A stretch of DNA of 28,103 nt from assembly GCA_049651845.1 (NCBI GenBank), contig JBASCW010000172.1, forward strand, positions 1 to 28,103, written 5' to 3'. The position numbers and the translations under genes are program-made. The stretch is from RBG-16-66-20 sp049651845 (GTDB lineage Bacteria; Pseudomonadota; Gammaproteobacteria; Burkholderiales; SG8-39). The notes under the pieces were generated by a model. That model had not been told where the DNA came from and made no database searches. It saw only the letters and a program-made list of their open reading frames with translations. Positions 1 to 7,205 of this stretch are shown piece by piece (within the stretch, counting starts at the first letter, position 1; the number at the start of each line of letters is the position of its first letter).

Positions 1-547
1 GCGCGGCCTCGTCCGCGGCGGCGCCCGCGCCGCTCGCGTGCTTGCGCGAGAGCTCGGCCTGCGGCTGCGCCGGCGCGATCTGGCTGTAGGGAGCCGGCTC
101 GGGCGGCTTGCGCCGGAACAGCGCCACGCCGATCGCGCCGACGTTGTCGGGCCGGCCGGTGCGTGCCGCGTACGAATCCGCGAGCGACGTGAAATAGAAG
201 GCCGCGGTGCGCGCAAGATCCTTGCGCCAGCCCTTCACCTCCAGTCCTCGCCCGGGCGCGAGCACATAGCCGCTCTGCTGCACGGTTGCAGTCTGGCCGG
301 TGATCACGTTTACCCCGTCCACCGAGAGGACCGCGAGCAGGTCCTCGCCCTGGCGGTTGCGCACGTTCAGCTGATACTCGTTGCCCGGCCTGCCGATGAC
401 GTAGGCGCGGCCCTCGTGCCAGTGCACCGCAAGCGTGCGGCCCTCGCTGCGGTCGTAGATGCTGAGGTCGGCGAGGCCGCCGACCGCGGCGGCAGGCCCT
501 GCGAGCGTGGCAAGCATGGCCGCCATGGCCCATTGCGACGTTTTCAT
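1..547 (-). CDS. Secreted protein of unknown function, 3' end cut by window edge
   Basis: Minus-strand reading frame starting at an ATG (545-547) and open to the window edge, about 182 codons. The start MKTSQWAMAAMLATLAGPAAA looks like a Sec signal peptide with an A-x-A cleavage site near residue 21, so a periplasmic or extracellular product is inferred. The mature part is beta-rich and contains VLSVDGVNVITGQ, a Gly-Trp (KGWRK) segment and a run ending in GVALFRRK. These resemble a hypothetical secreted family I associate with Burkholderiales, without a known function. The last visible part (after about residue 150) is Pro/Ala-rich and low-complexity. It is divergent from the YkgJ gene across a 107-bp intergenic region. 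I do not assign a function. Confidence 0.7.
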   Translation of the reverse strand, partial: MKTSQWAMAAMLATLAGPAAAVGGLADLSIYDRSEGRTLAVHWHEGRAYVIGRPGNEYQLNVRNRQGEDLLAVLSVDGVNVITGQTATVQQSGYVLAPGRGLEVKGWRKDLARTAAFYFTSLADSYAARTGRPDNVGAIGVALFRRKPPEPAPYSQIAPAQPQAELSRKHASGAGAAADEAA

Positions 548-654
548 GACGTTTTCTCCGTAATTGGGGCTACAGGCGGTTAAACGGAAAAGACAGATGA
601 AAGGGTTGCTATCCGCATCGCGTAGAATGCGCGACTTTTTCCGCACCGGAATCC

Positions 655-1023
655 ATGAAAAGCAACGGCTACGATTGCAGCAAGTGCCCCGGCTACTGCT
701 GCAGCTATCCCCTGATCGAAGTTACCCGCGCCGACATCGCGCGCCTGGCCAGGCACCACGGCCTTGCCCAGGAGGCCGCGGAGGAGCGCTTCACGCTGTA
801 CGACAAGGACGAGAAGGTGCGCGGCCTGCGCAAGCGCAAGGACGAGTACTTCGGCAGCGTGTGCCGCTTCTTCGACCCCAAGGAGCGCCGCTGCACGGTG
901 TACGAGGCGCGCCCCGAGGCCTGCCGCGACTACCCCTACGCGAAGAGCTGCGGCTACTACCAGTTTCTCAAGTTCGAACGTTCACTGCAGGACGACGAGA
1001 CGTTCGTCGCGATGACGCGATAG
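655..1023 (+). CDS. YkgJ-family cysteine cluster protein
   Basis: 122 residues with the spaced cysteines of the YkgJ (CxxCxxxCC) family: YDCSKCPGYCC near residues 6-16, then GSVCRFFD, RRCTVYEARPEACRDYP and KSCGYY. The family is thought to bind zinc or an Fe-S cluster; its biochemical role is not established. Length fits small stand-alone members. A TAGAAT hexamer at 624-629 could be a -10 element, leaving a leader of roughly 20 nt; no good -35 was found. There is no strong Shine-Dalgarno sequence. Divergent from the secreted-protein gene on the left. Confidence 0.88.
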   Translation: MKSNGYDCSKCPGYCCSYPLIEVTRADIARLARHHGLAQEAAEERFTLYDKDEKVRGLRKRKDEYFGSVCRFFDPKERRCTVYEARPEACRDYPYAKSCGYYQFLKFERSLQDDETFVAMTR

Positions 1024-1034
1024 GGGGACTGCCG

Positions 1035-1192
1035 ATGCGCCGCTGGAAGCCCGCTTGCCTCGCCCTGCTGCTGGCCGGCTGCGCCAGAAGGCCGCCGACC
1101 AGGGCGGCAACGGCGTGCTGAACTTCGGCTGCTACCGCAGGTACGGCGACGACTCGCTCGGCTGCAACGGCACGGTCGTCAAGTTCGAGTAG
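1035..1192 (+). pseudogene. Frameshifted small lipoprotein
   Basis: An ATG at 1035 opens a reading frame with a textbook lipoprotein signal peptide, MRRWKPACLALLLAGC (lipobox LAGC, lipidated Cys at residue 16). That frame ends at a TGA after 28 codons in Arg/Pro-rich sequence. From about 1085 the next frame reads smoothly as QKAADQGGNGVLNFGCY and onward to VVKFE, ending at TAG 1190-1192. One missing base near 1083-1086 (a CCC run reduced to CC would suffice) joins the two halves into a lipoprotein of about 52 residues with two further cysteines. Its tail overlaps the 3' end of the convergent ThDP-enzyme gene by 14 bp. It could be a sequencing error or a genuine lesion. Confidence 0.55.
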
Positions 1193-2876
1193 TTTTTTTC
1201 AGAGCCTGTTCCCGCAGCCCCGAAAGCGTCGCCGAGGGCGTGATCGCTTCGGGATCGATCCTGAGCTCGACGACGGCGGGCTGGTTCGAGGCGACCGCAC
1301 GCTGGAAGGCGGGCGCGAAATCCGCGGTGCGCTCCACCGTCTCGCCGTGGCCGCCGAAGGCGCGCGCGTAAGCGGCGAAATCCGGGTTCTTCAGCTCCGT
1401 GCCGCTCACGCGCGCCGGGTACTCGCGCTCCTGGTGCATGCGGATGGTGCCGTACATGCCGTTGTTCACCACCAGGACCACCACCGGCGCGCCGTACTGC
1501 GCGGCGGTGGCGAGCTCCTGCCCGTTCATGAGGAATTCGCCGTCGCCCGCGACCGCGACCACCATGCGCTGCGGGTGCAGGATCTTCGCCGCCACCGCCG
1601 CGGGCACGCTGTAGCCCATCGAGCCGCTGGTGGGCGCGAGCTGCGTGCGCGAGCCGCCCTGCCAGCCGCGATACTGGAAGTGCCGGTGCAGCCAGCTCGC
1701 GAAGTTGCCGGCGCCGTTGGTGACGATGGCATCCGCGGGCAGGTTCTGCGACAGCCAGGCAACGACTTCGCCGTAGTGCAGCGCGCCCGGCATCGGAACG
1801 GGTTTGTTCCACTCCAGGTAATTTGAATGGATTTCCCTGGTGTTTTCCTTCCAATTGGCATTCAACTTCAATGACTGCAAGGCAAGAACGAATTCCTCGT
1901 AATTCGAATTGATCGGCAAAGTCGCCTGGTAGACGCGGCCCAGTTCCTCGGCGCCCGCGTGCACGTGCACCAGCTTCTGCTTCGGCACCGGCACCTCGAG
2001 CAGCGTGTAGCCGCTGGTGGTCATCTCGCCCAGGCGCGCGCCGATCACGAGCAGCAGGTCCGCGTCCTTCACGCGCTGCGCGAGCTTCGGATTGAGGCCG
2101 ATGCCGACGTCGCCCGCGTAGTTCGGATGGCGGTTGTCGAAGTAGTCCTGGCAGCGGAACGAGGCGCCCACCGGGATGCCGGCGCGCTCGGCCCATGCGC
2201 GCAGCGCCGTGACGGCGCGCTCGCTCCAGCCGCCGCCGCCCACGATCACCAAGGGACTCTTCGCGGCGCCGAGCAGGCGCTCGAGTTCCTGCATGTCGGC
2301 GGGCGCGGGCGCGGCCCTCGGCGTGCGGTAGCGCGGCGCATCGGCGACCGCGGCTTCCGAGAACAGCATGTCCTCGGGCAGCGCGAGCAGCACCGGGCCC
2401 GGCCGGCCGGACGTGGCGACGTGAAAGGCGTGGCTGACGTACTCGGGGATGCGCTCGGCGCGGTCGATCTGCGCCACCCACTTGGTGAGCGGGCCGTACA
2501 TGCGCCGGTAATCCACCTCCTGGAAGGCTTCGCGCTCGACGAAGTCGTTGCCGACCTGGCCCACGAACACGAGCATCGGCGAGGAATCCTGGAACGCGGT
2601 ATGCACGCCGACCGAGCCGTTGGTCGCGCCGGGCCCGCGCGTGACAAAGAGCACGCCGGGTTCCCCTGTGAGCTTCGCCCAGGCGTCGGCCATGTACGAC
2701 GCGCCGCCTTCCTGGCGGCAGATCACGAATCTCAGCCGGTCCTTGTGATCGTGCAGGCCGTCCAGCACCGGCAGGAAGCTCTCGCCGGGCACGCCGAACG
2801 CGGCGCGCACGCCGTGGCCGGCGAGCGCGTCGGCGAGGATCCTGCCGCCGTGACGTGCTTTCAGCTCCGCCTTCAA
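1179..2876 (-). CDS. Thiamine-diphosphate-dependent enzyme (acetolactate synthase / decarboxylase superfamily)
   Basis: 565 residues. N-terminal PYR domain carries the activating Glu in RQEGGASYMADAW. A central TPP_enzyme_M domain follows (VIVGGGGWSERAV to the GARLGEMT region). The C-terminal PP domain has the ThDP/Mg motif GDGEFLMNGQE followed about 25 residues later by NNGMYG. Substrate cannot be told from sequence; the family includes acetolactate synthase, benzoylformate decarboxylase and oxalyl-CoA decarboxylase types. There is no in-frame ATG at the proper N-terminus. I chose the TTG at 2876-2874, which overlaps the TGA of the upstream esterase by two bases and has an AGAGGG stretch upstream, implying translational coupling. 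The frame is also open far upstream, but that part is the shadow of the esterase gene. Positions 1815-1922 are a strikingly low-GC in-frame patch. Confidence 0.88.
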   Translation of the reverse strand: MKAELKARHGGRILADALAGHGVRAAFGVPGESFLPVLDGLHDHKDRLRFVICRQEGGASYMADAWAKLTGEPGVLFVTRGPGATNGSVGVHTAFQDSSPMLVFVGQVGNDFVEREAFQEVDYRRMYGPLTKWVAQIDRAERIPEYVSHAFHVATSGRPGPVLLALPEDMLFSEAAVADAPRYRTPRAAPAPADMQELERLLGAAKSPLVIVGGGGWSERAVTALRAWAERAGIPVGASFRCQDYFDNRHPNYAGDVGIGLNPKLAQRVKDADLLLVIGARLGEMTTSGYTLLEVPVPKQKLVHVHAGAEELGRVYQATLPINSNYEEFVLALQSLKLNANWKENTREIHSNYLEWNKPVPMPGALHYGEVVAWLSQNLPADAIVTNGAGNFASWLHRHFQYRGWQGGSRTQLAPTSGSMGYSVPAAVAAKILHPQRMVVAVAGDGEFLMNGQELATAAQYGAPVVVLVVNNGMYGTIRMHQEREYPARVSGTELKNPDFAAYARAFGGHGETVERTADFAPAFQRAVASNQPAVVELRIDPEAITPSATLSGLREQALKKTTRT

Positions 2877-3844
2877 TTTCCCCAGGCCCTCTTGAGCGCC
2901 GCTGCGCAGTCGGCGAGCGCGGCGTTCGCCGTGTCGAGCACGCGGCCCATGGTGATGAAGCCGTGCACCATGTCCGGATAGTTCCTGTATTCCACCGGCA
3001 CGCCTTCCTTCTGCATGCGCTCGGCGTACTCCTTGCCCTCGTCCACCAGCGGATCGAACCCCGCGGTGAGCACGTAGGCGGGCGGCAGGCCTTTCAGGCT
3101 GCCGGCGAGCAAGGGCGAGGCGCGCCAGTCCAGCCAGTCTTCCCGGCACGGCAGGTAATGGCCGCGGAAGTAGTGCATGACCTTCTCGGTCAGCAGGTAG
3201 CCCTCGCCGTTGCGCTTGACCGAGGCGTGCGCCATGCGCTGGTCGGCGCCCGGGTAGATCAGCAGCTGGAACGCGATCGCCGGTCCGCCCGCATCGCGCG
3301 CCATGAGCGAGATCACGGTGGCGAGGTTGCCGCCCGCGCTGTCGCCGCCGACGGCGATCTGTTTCGCATTGATGTTGAAAGATTTCGAATTCGAAGAAAC
3401 AAAGGAAAGAGCGGAGAAACAATCCTCCACCGCCGCGGGAAACGGCGCCTCGGGCGCCTTGCGATACTCGACGGAGAACACCGCGCAGCGCGCGCCGTTG
3501 CACAGCGTGCGGCAGACGACGTCGTGCGTGTCCAGGTCGCCGATCACCCAGCCGCCGCCGTGGATGTAGAGGAGCGCGGGCAGAATCTGGTCCCTGCCGG
3601 CGCCCTTGGGCCGGTAGGCGCGCACCGGCACGGGACCCAACGAAGGTCCGCCGGACGAGCCGGCGGGGCCCGGCGCCATGAGCAGTTGCACCGACTCGAC
3701 CGCGGGCGGGTCCGGGCTGAGCGCGCCGCGCGTGTCGCGGTACAGCCGCCGCGCCACCGCGGCCGGCACCTCGTAGTACGGCGGCAGCGCGGATTTGGCC
3801 ACCCGCTCCAGGACCGCGGCGACCTGCGGGTGCACCGCGCTCAT
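2873..3844 (-). CDS. Alpha/beta hydrolase, hormone-sensitive-lipase (HSL) family esterase
   Basis: 323 residues. It has the HSL-family oxyanion motif HGGGW (LLYIHGGGWVIGD), the nucleophile elbow GGDSAGGN, the acid in GFDPLVDEG and the catalytic His in MVHGFI, all in the usual order and spacing. No signal peptide, so probably cytoplasmic. The frame is open for 59 further codons upstream, but these are antiparallel-phase readings of the NIPSNAP gene. The ATG at 3844 overlaps the NIPSNAP stop (ATGA) and gives a normal family length. It is the middle gene of a three-gene, fully overlapping operon with NIPSNAP and the ThDP enzyme, suggesting a shared catabolic or detoxifying pathway (inference). 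Positions 3360-3420 form a low-GC in-frame patch encoding SSNSKSFNINAKQ. Confidence 0.9.
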   Translation of the reverse strand: MSAVHPQVAAVLERVAKSALPPYYEVPAAVARRLYRDTRGALSPDPPAVESVQLLMAPGPAGSSGGPSLGPVPVRAYRPKGAGRDQILPALLYIHGGGWVIGDLDTHDVVCRTLCNGARCAVFSVEYRKAPEAPFPAAVEDCFSALSFVSSNSKSFNINAKQIAVGGDSAGGNLATVISLMARDAGGPAIAFQLLIYPGADQRMAHASVKRNGEGYLLTEKVMHYFRGHYLPCREDWLDWRASPLLAGSLKGLPPAYVLTAGFDPLVDEGKEYAERMQKEGVPVEYRNYPDMVHGFITMGRVLDTANAALADCAAALKRAWGN

Positions 3845-4182
3845 TTCACCGCCGCGAGCATCTTCTTCAGGCGCTCGACGAAGAACGGCGCGCACTTCAT
3901 GATGCGCGTTTCCTGCGAGACCATGAACGGCCGGTTCTTGGCGAGGTAAACCGCCCAGTCCGGGTCGGCCTGCATCGCCGCGCGGCACTTGTCGCGCTGG
4001 TTCAGGTCGTCGTAGGCCCACAGGTGCACCACCAGGTTGAGCGGGCCGGACTCGGTGACGTAGTAGCCGACCATGTGCGGCAGGTGGCGCAGCTGCACCT
4101 TCATGCCGAATTCCTCGTAGTTCTTGAAGTACTGCGGCGCGGTGCCGACCTGCAGCGTGTACATGCGCTCTTCGACGACCAT
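3841..4182 (-). CDS. NIPSNAP family protein
   Basis: 113 residues. MVVEERMYTLQVGTAPQYF at the start, the central GYYVTESGPLNLVVHLWAY and the AMQADPDWAVYL stretch match the compact ferredoxin-like NIPSNAP fold, which in bacteria is often encoded beside degradative enzymes; its molecular role is not settled. The ATG is preceded by a strong Shine-Dalgarno sequence (GGGAGGAG about 7 nt upstream). It is the first gene of the minus-strand operon and ends in a 4-bp ATGA overlap with the esterase. Divergent from the CoA-binding protein gene, with about 40 bp between the two starts. Confidence 0.9.
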   Translation of the reverse strand: MVVEERMYTLQVGTAPQYFKNYEEFGMKVQLRHLPHMVGYYVTESGPLNLVVHLWAYDDLNQRDKCRAAMQADPDWAVYLAKNRPFMVSQETRIMKCAPFFVERLKKMLAAVK

Positions 4183-4211
4183 CGTTCGCTCCTCCCGGAA
4201 TGGAGTTCGAT

Positions 4212-4217
4212 TATAGT
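4212..4217 (+). promoter_or_regulatory. Putative -10 element of the CoA-binding protein gene
   Basis: TATAGT ends 6 nt before the preferred ATG at 4224. With a normal -10 to +1 distance, transcription would begin at or next to the start codon, giving a leaderless or near-leaderless mRNA. No convincing -35 is visible. The upstream in-frame ATG at 4200 would place this hexamer inside the coding region, which is part of why I prefer 4224. Confidence 0.4.
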
Positions 4218-4223
4218 GGCGGC

Positions 4224-4697
4224 ATGCATGACGACATCAACACCCTGCGCCGCATATTGAAAGAGAACCGCGTGCTCGCGGTGGTGGGGCTCTCGGCGCA
4301 GTGGCACCGGCCGAGCTACTTCGCGGCGAAATACATGATCGAGCACGGCTACCGCGTGATCCCGGTGAACCCCCAGTACAAGGAGGTCCTCGGCCAGAAG
4401 TGCTACGCAAGCTTGCGCGACATCCCGGAAAAGGTGGACCTCGTGGACGTGTTCCGCAAGACCGCCGACGTGCTGCCCGTGGCGCGCGACGCGATCGCCA
4501 TCGGCGCGAAAGTGCTCTGGCAGCAGCTCGGCGTGAAGAACGAGGAGGCGGCCGCCCTGGCCCGCGCCGCCGGCCTGGACGCGGTCATGGACCACTGTGT
4601 GAAGATCGAGCACGCGCGCCTGTTCGGGGGCCTGAACTGGGTGGGGGTCAATACCCGGGTGATCTCGGCCAAACGGCCCCGCTTTCTGGCCTATTAG
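4224..4697 (+). CDS. CoA-binding domain protein (YccU-like)
   Basis: 157 residues forming one Rossmann-type CoA_binding domain: VLAVVGLSAQWHRPSYF is the nucleotide-binding loop, followed by GYRVIPVNPQY, DLVDVFRKTADV and the conserved end DHCVKIEHARLFG. The family resembles the N-terminal domain of succinyl-CoA ligase alpha and binds CoA; its physiological role is unknown. An in-frame ATG exists at 4200, but a -10-like TATAGT lies between the two ATGs and family members begin close to the second, so 4224 was chosen. After the stop there is a short 5-bp hairpin (4707-4720) without a T tract. Confidence 0.88.
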   Translation: MHDDINTLRRILKENRVLAVVGLSAQWHRPSYFAAKYMIEHGYRVIPVNPQYKEVLGQKCYASLRDIPEKVDLVDVFRKTADVLPVARDAIAIGAKVLWQQLGVKNEEAAALARAAGLDAVMDHCVKIEHARLFGGLNWVGVNTRVISAKRPRFLAY

Positions 4698-4783
4698 TGC
4701 CGTCTTCCGGCTCCTGCCGGGGCCCATGGGGCAGATTCCTCCGCCACTAGGCAATTGCGCCTACTACGGCTAAGCTGTTCTGC

Positions 4784-5653
4784 ATGGCCCGTCCCATCCG
4801 CGTTTTCGATGGCAGTTTCGGCCGCCTCCAGCTCATCGAGGTTGCGGCGGGCGACTCGCCGCAAACGAGCGCCGTCCCGCAGATCGTGGTCAAGCAGGAA
4901 GGCGCCGACTTCGACCTGCGGGTGGAGGGCGAGCTGCTGCGCCTGACGCGCGAAAGCCTGCTGTTCCTGTCCCCGGGCGCGGCCAGCGAGGCGGTGTTCG
5001 AGCCGGGCGCGGGCGGCTCGGCGCAGCTACTGTGCTTCCAGGCCTCGGCCGACTGGCTGCGCGGCAGCTTCCCGGCGGTGTTCGACGCGGGCAGCCGCGC
5101 TTTCGGCTCGGCGCGCGAGGTGATCACCGCGCGCATCCGCCAGCTCGCCGACACGCTGGTGGTCGAGGTGCTGAACGACCAGTTCCTGTCGCACGAGCGG
5201 CTGGAATTCATGCTGCAGGAGCTGATGCTGTCGATCGTCGAAACCTACCTCGCGCGGCGCCAGGCGGGCGCGCGCCTGTGGCGCGGCTCGCCGTTCGCCG
5301 ACAACCGCATCCGCAAGGCGCTCGCGCTGCTGCGCGCGCACCCGAACAAGGAACTCAACATGAACGACCTGGCGAACCAGGTCGGCCTGTCGCGCTCGCG
5401 CTTCTACGACCTGTTCCAGACCAGCACCGGGCGCTCGCCGCGCTCCTACCTCGACCTGCTGTGCGTCGAGTCGGCGATCGCCAAGCTCGCCTCGGGCAGC
5501 GCCAAGATCGCGGAGGTCTCGGCCGAGCTGGGCTTCTCGGCGCAGTCCAACTTCACGCGCTTCTTCCAGCAGCAGGTCGGCATCCCGCCCTCCGAGTACC
5601 GGCGCGCGGCCGGCAAACCGAACACCGATCCGCAGGACGAGCCGCAGGGCTGA
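4784..5653 (+). CDS. AraC-family transcriptional regulator
   Basis: 289 residues. The N-terminal about 165 residues form an unrecognised, probably cupin-like sensing domain. The C-terminal about 100 residues (174-275) are a double helix-turn-helix AraC domain: ELNMNDLANQVGLSRSRFYDLF is helix set one, and KIAEVSAELGFSAQSNFTRFF followed by VGIPPSEYRR is the conserved second set and end motif. It is cytoplasmic and expected to bind DNA. It sits 49 bp upstream of the CP-ATP-grasp gene on the same strand, making it a candidate local regulator of the amidoligase locus (inference from position only). A TAAGCT hexamer at 4771-4776 lies 7 nt before the ATG, a possible weak -10. Confidence 0.92.
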   Translation: MARPIRVFDGSFGRLQLIEVAAGDSPQTSAVPQIVVKQEGADFDLRVEGELLRLTRESLLFLSPGAASEAVFEPGAGGSAQLLCFQASADWLRGSFPAVFDAGSRAFGSAREVITARIRQLADTLVVEVLNDQFLSHERLEFMLQELMLSIVETYLARRQAGARLWRGSPFADNRIRKALALLRAHPNKELNMNDLANQVGLSRSRFYDLFQTSTGRSPRSYLDLLCVESAIAKLASGSAKIAEVSAELGFSAQSNFTRFFQQQVGIPPSEYRRAAGKPNTDPQDEPQG

Positions 5654-5702
5654 CTGACGTTTTCTGGCACGTGTCTTGCTCGTTCCTGGGAGGGGAATCC
5701 GC

Positions 5703-7118
5703 TTGGAACGACGTCCACAGTTCGATGAAATGCGCACTGCCGCGGGAGCGGTGCGCCCGCACTTCCGCCAGATCGCCGAATGGCTCAAGCAGACCCCCGC
5801 CAAGCGGGTGGCCGAGAAGCGCCGCGAAGCCGATCTGCTGTTTCACCGCGTAGGCATCACCTTCGCCGTCTACGGCGACGCGGCGGGCGCCGAGCGCCTG
5901 ATCCCCTTTGACACCATCCCGCGCATCATCCCGAAGGCGGAGTGGGACGAGCTCGCGCAGGGCCTGAAGCAGCGCGTCGCGGCGCTCAATCGCTTCCTGC
6001 ACGACATCTATCACGCGCAGGAGATCCTCAAGTCGGGGGCGATCCCGCCCGAGCAGGTGCTGAAGAACCCGGGCTTCCAGAAGGAAATGCGCGGCGTCGA
6101 CCTGCCGAACGCCGTGTATTCGAACGTCGCGGGCATCGACCTGGTGCGCCATTCCGACGGCAAGTACTACGTGCTCGAGGACAACCTGCGCACGCCCTCG
6201 GGCGTGTCGTACATGATCGAGAACCGCAAGATGATGATGCGGCTGTTCCCCGAGCTGTTCGAGCGGCAGACCGTCCTGCCGGTCGAGCACTACCCGGCGA
6301 TGCTGCTGGAGACGCTGCGCGCCGCGGCGCCGCCGCGCGTGCGCGACCCGGTGGTGGTCGTGCTCACGCCCGGCCAGTACAACAGCGCCTACTTCGAGCA
6401 CGCCTTCCTCGCGCAGCAGATGGGCGTGGAACTGGTCGAGGGCGCCGACCTCTTCGTGCGCGACAACTTCGTCTACATGCGCACCACCAGCGGCCGCCAG
6501 CGCGTGGACGTGATCTACCGGCGCCTCGACGACGCCTTCCTCGATCCGAAGGCCTTCCGCAGGGACTCGATGCTCGGCGTGCCGGACCTGTTCGCCGCCT
6601 CCCGCGCCGGCAACGTTTCGCTCGCCAACGCCGTGGGCACCGGCGTCGCCGACGACAAGTCCATCTACCCGTTCGTGCCGGCGATGATCGAGTTCTACCT
6701 CAAGGAAGAGCCGATCCTCGCCAACGTGCCGACCTGGCAGTGCCGGAACGCGAAGGACCTCGCGCATGTGCTGGAGAACCTGCCCGAGCTGGTGGTCAAG
6801 GAAGTCCGGGGCTCGGGCGGCTACGGCATGCTGGTCGGGCCTACGGCGTCGAGAGCCGAGCTCGCGGCCTTCCGCAAGCGGCTGAAGGCGAAACCGGACA
6901 ATTACATCGCGCAGCCCACGCTGTCGCTTTCCACCTGCCCCACCTTCGTCAAGCGCGGCGTCGCGCCGCGCCACGTCGATCTGCGACCCTACGTGCTCTC
7001 GGGCAAGGAGGTGAAGCTCGTGCCCGGCGGCCTGACGCGCGTCGCGCTCAAGGAAGGCTCGCTCGTGGTGAACTCCTCGCAGGGCGGCGGCACCAAGGAC
7101 ACCTGGGTGGTCGAATGA
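5703..7118 (+). CDS. Circularly permuted type 2 ATP-grasp protein (predicted amidoligase)
   Basis: 471 residues, the usual length for the stand-alone CP_ATPgrasp_2 family (former DUF404/DUF407). Visible motifs: VLEDNLRTPSGVSYMIENR (157-175), VVLTPGQYNSAYFEH (about 218-232), the substrate-loop-like LVVKEVRGSGGYGMLVG with Lys366 and a Gly-rich turn at 370-376, and the C-terminal SSQGGGTKDTWVV. The family is predicted by comparative genomics to make amide/peptide bonds with ATP; the substrate is unknown. Start: no suitable ATG; the TTG at 5703 has GGGAGGGGA about 7 nt upstream and gives the expected N-terminus. A long hairpin repeat begins at its stop codon and separates it from the alpha-E partner gene. 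Confidence 0.93.
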   Translation: MERRPQFDEMRTAAGAVRPHFRQIAEWLKQTPAKRVAEKRREADLLFHRVGITFAVYGDAAGAERLIPFDTIPRIIPKAEWDELAQGLKQRVAALNRFLHDIYHAQEILKSGAIPPEQVLKNPGFQKEMRGVDLPNAVYSNVAGIDLVRHSDGKYYVLEDNLRTPSGVSYMIENRKMMMRLFPELFERQTVLPVEHYPAMLLETLRAAAPPRVRDPVVVVLTPGQYNSAYFEHAFLAQQMGVELVEGADLFVRDNFVYMRTTSGRQRVDVIYRRLDDAFLDPKAFRRDSMLGVPDLFAASRAGNVSLANAVGTGVADDKSIYPFVPAMIEFYLKEEPILANVPTWQCRNAKDLAHVLENLPELVVKEVRGSGGYGMLVGPTASRAELAAFRKRLKAKPDNYIAQPTLSLSTCPTFVKRGVAPRHVDLRPYVLSGKEVKLVPGGLTRVALKEGSLVVNSSQGGGTKDTWVVE

Positions 7119-7202
7119 AAAAAGGGGGCCAGAGCAACATTTCCATGGCGAAGGGAGGCGAGCGGCGGTCGTAGCGGAAATGTTGCTCTGACCCCCTTTT
7201 TT
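7118..7202. repeat. Long inverted repeat (REP-like hairpin, copy 1), possible bidirectional terminator
   Basis: Two 27-nt arms (7118-7144 and 7176-7202) pair with a single mismatch around a 31-nt loop. The left arm runs from an A6 tract through GGGGGCCAGAGCAACATTT; the right arm ends in ACCCCCTTTTTT, so on either strand the stem is followed by a T tract and can look like an intrinsic terminator. The same core (GGGGTCAGAGCAACATTT) recurs at 25253-25298. Such GGGGTCAGAG-type palindromes are often dispersed REP elements mobilised by RAYT transposases; no RAYT gene is in this window. It fills the whole gap between the ATP-grasp stop and the alpha-E start. Confidence 0.85.
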
Positions 7203-7205
7203 CTC

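Noticed and set aside
4200..4223. Earlier start of the CoA-binding protein at 4200
   Set aside because: The eight extra codons overlap a -10-like TATAGT and are not needed for the family N-terminus.
4707..4720. Intrinsic terminator after the CoA-binding gene
   Set aside because: Only a 5-bp CCGGC/GCCGG stem with no following T run; too weak to call.
7118..7202. CRISPR repeat or integron attC interpretation of the long inverted repeats
   Set aside because: Only two copies 18 kb apart, each a closed palindrome; no R/L boxes and no spacer periodicity. REP-like hairpins fit better.
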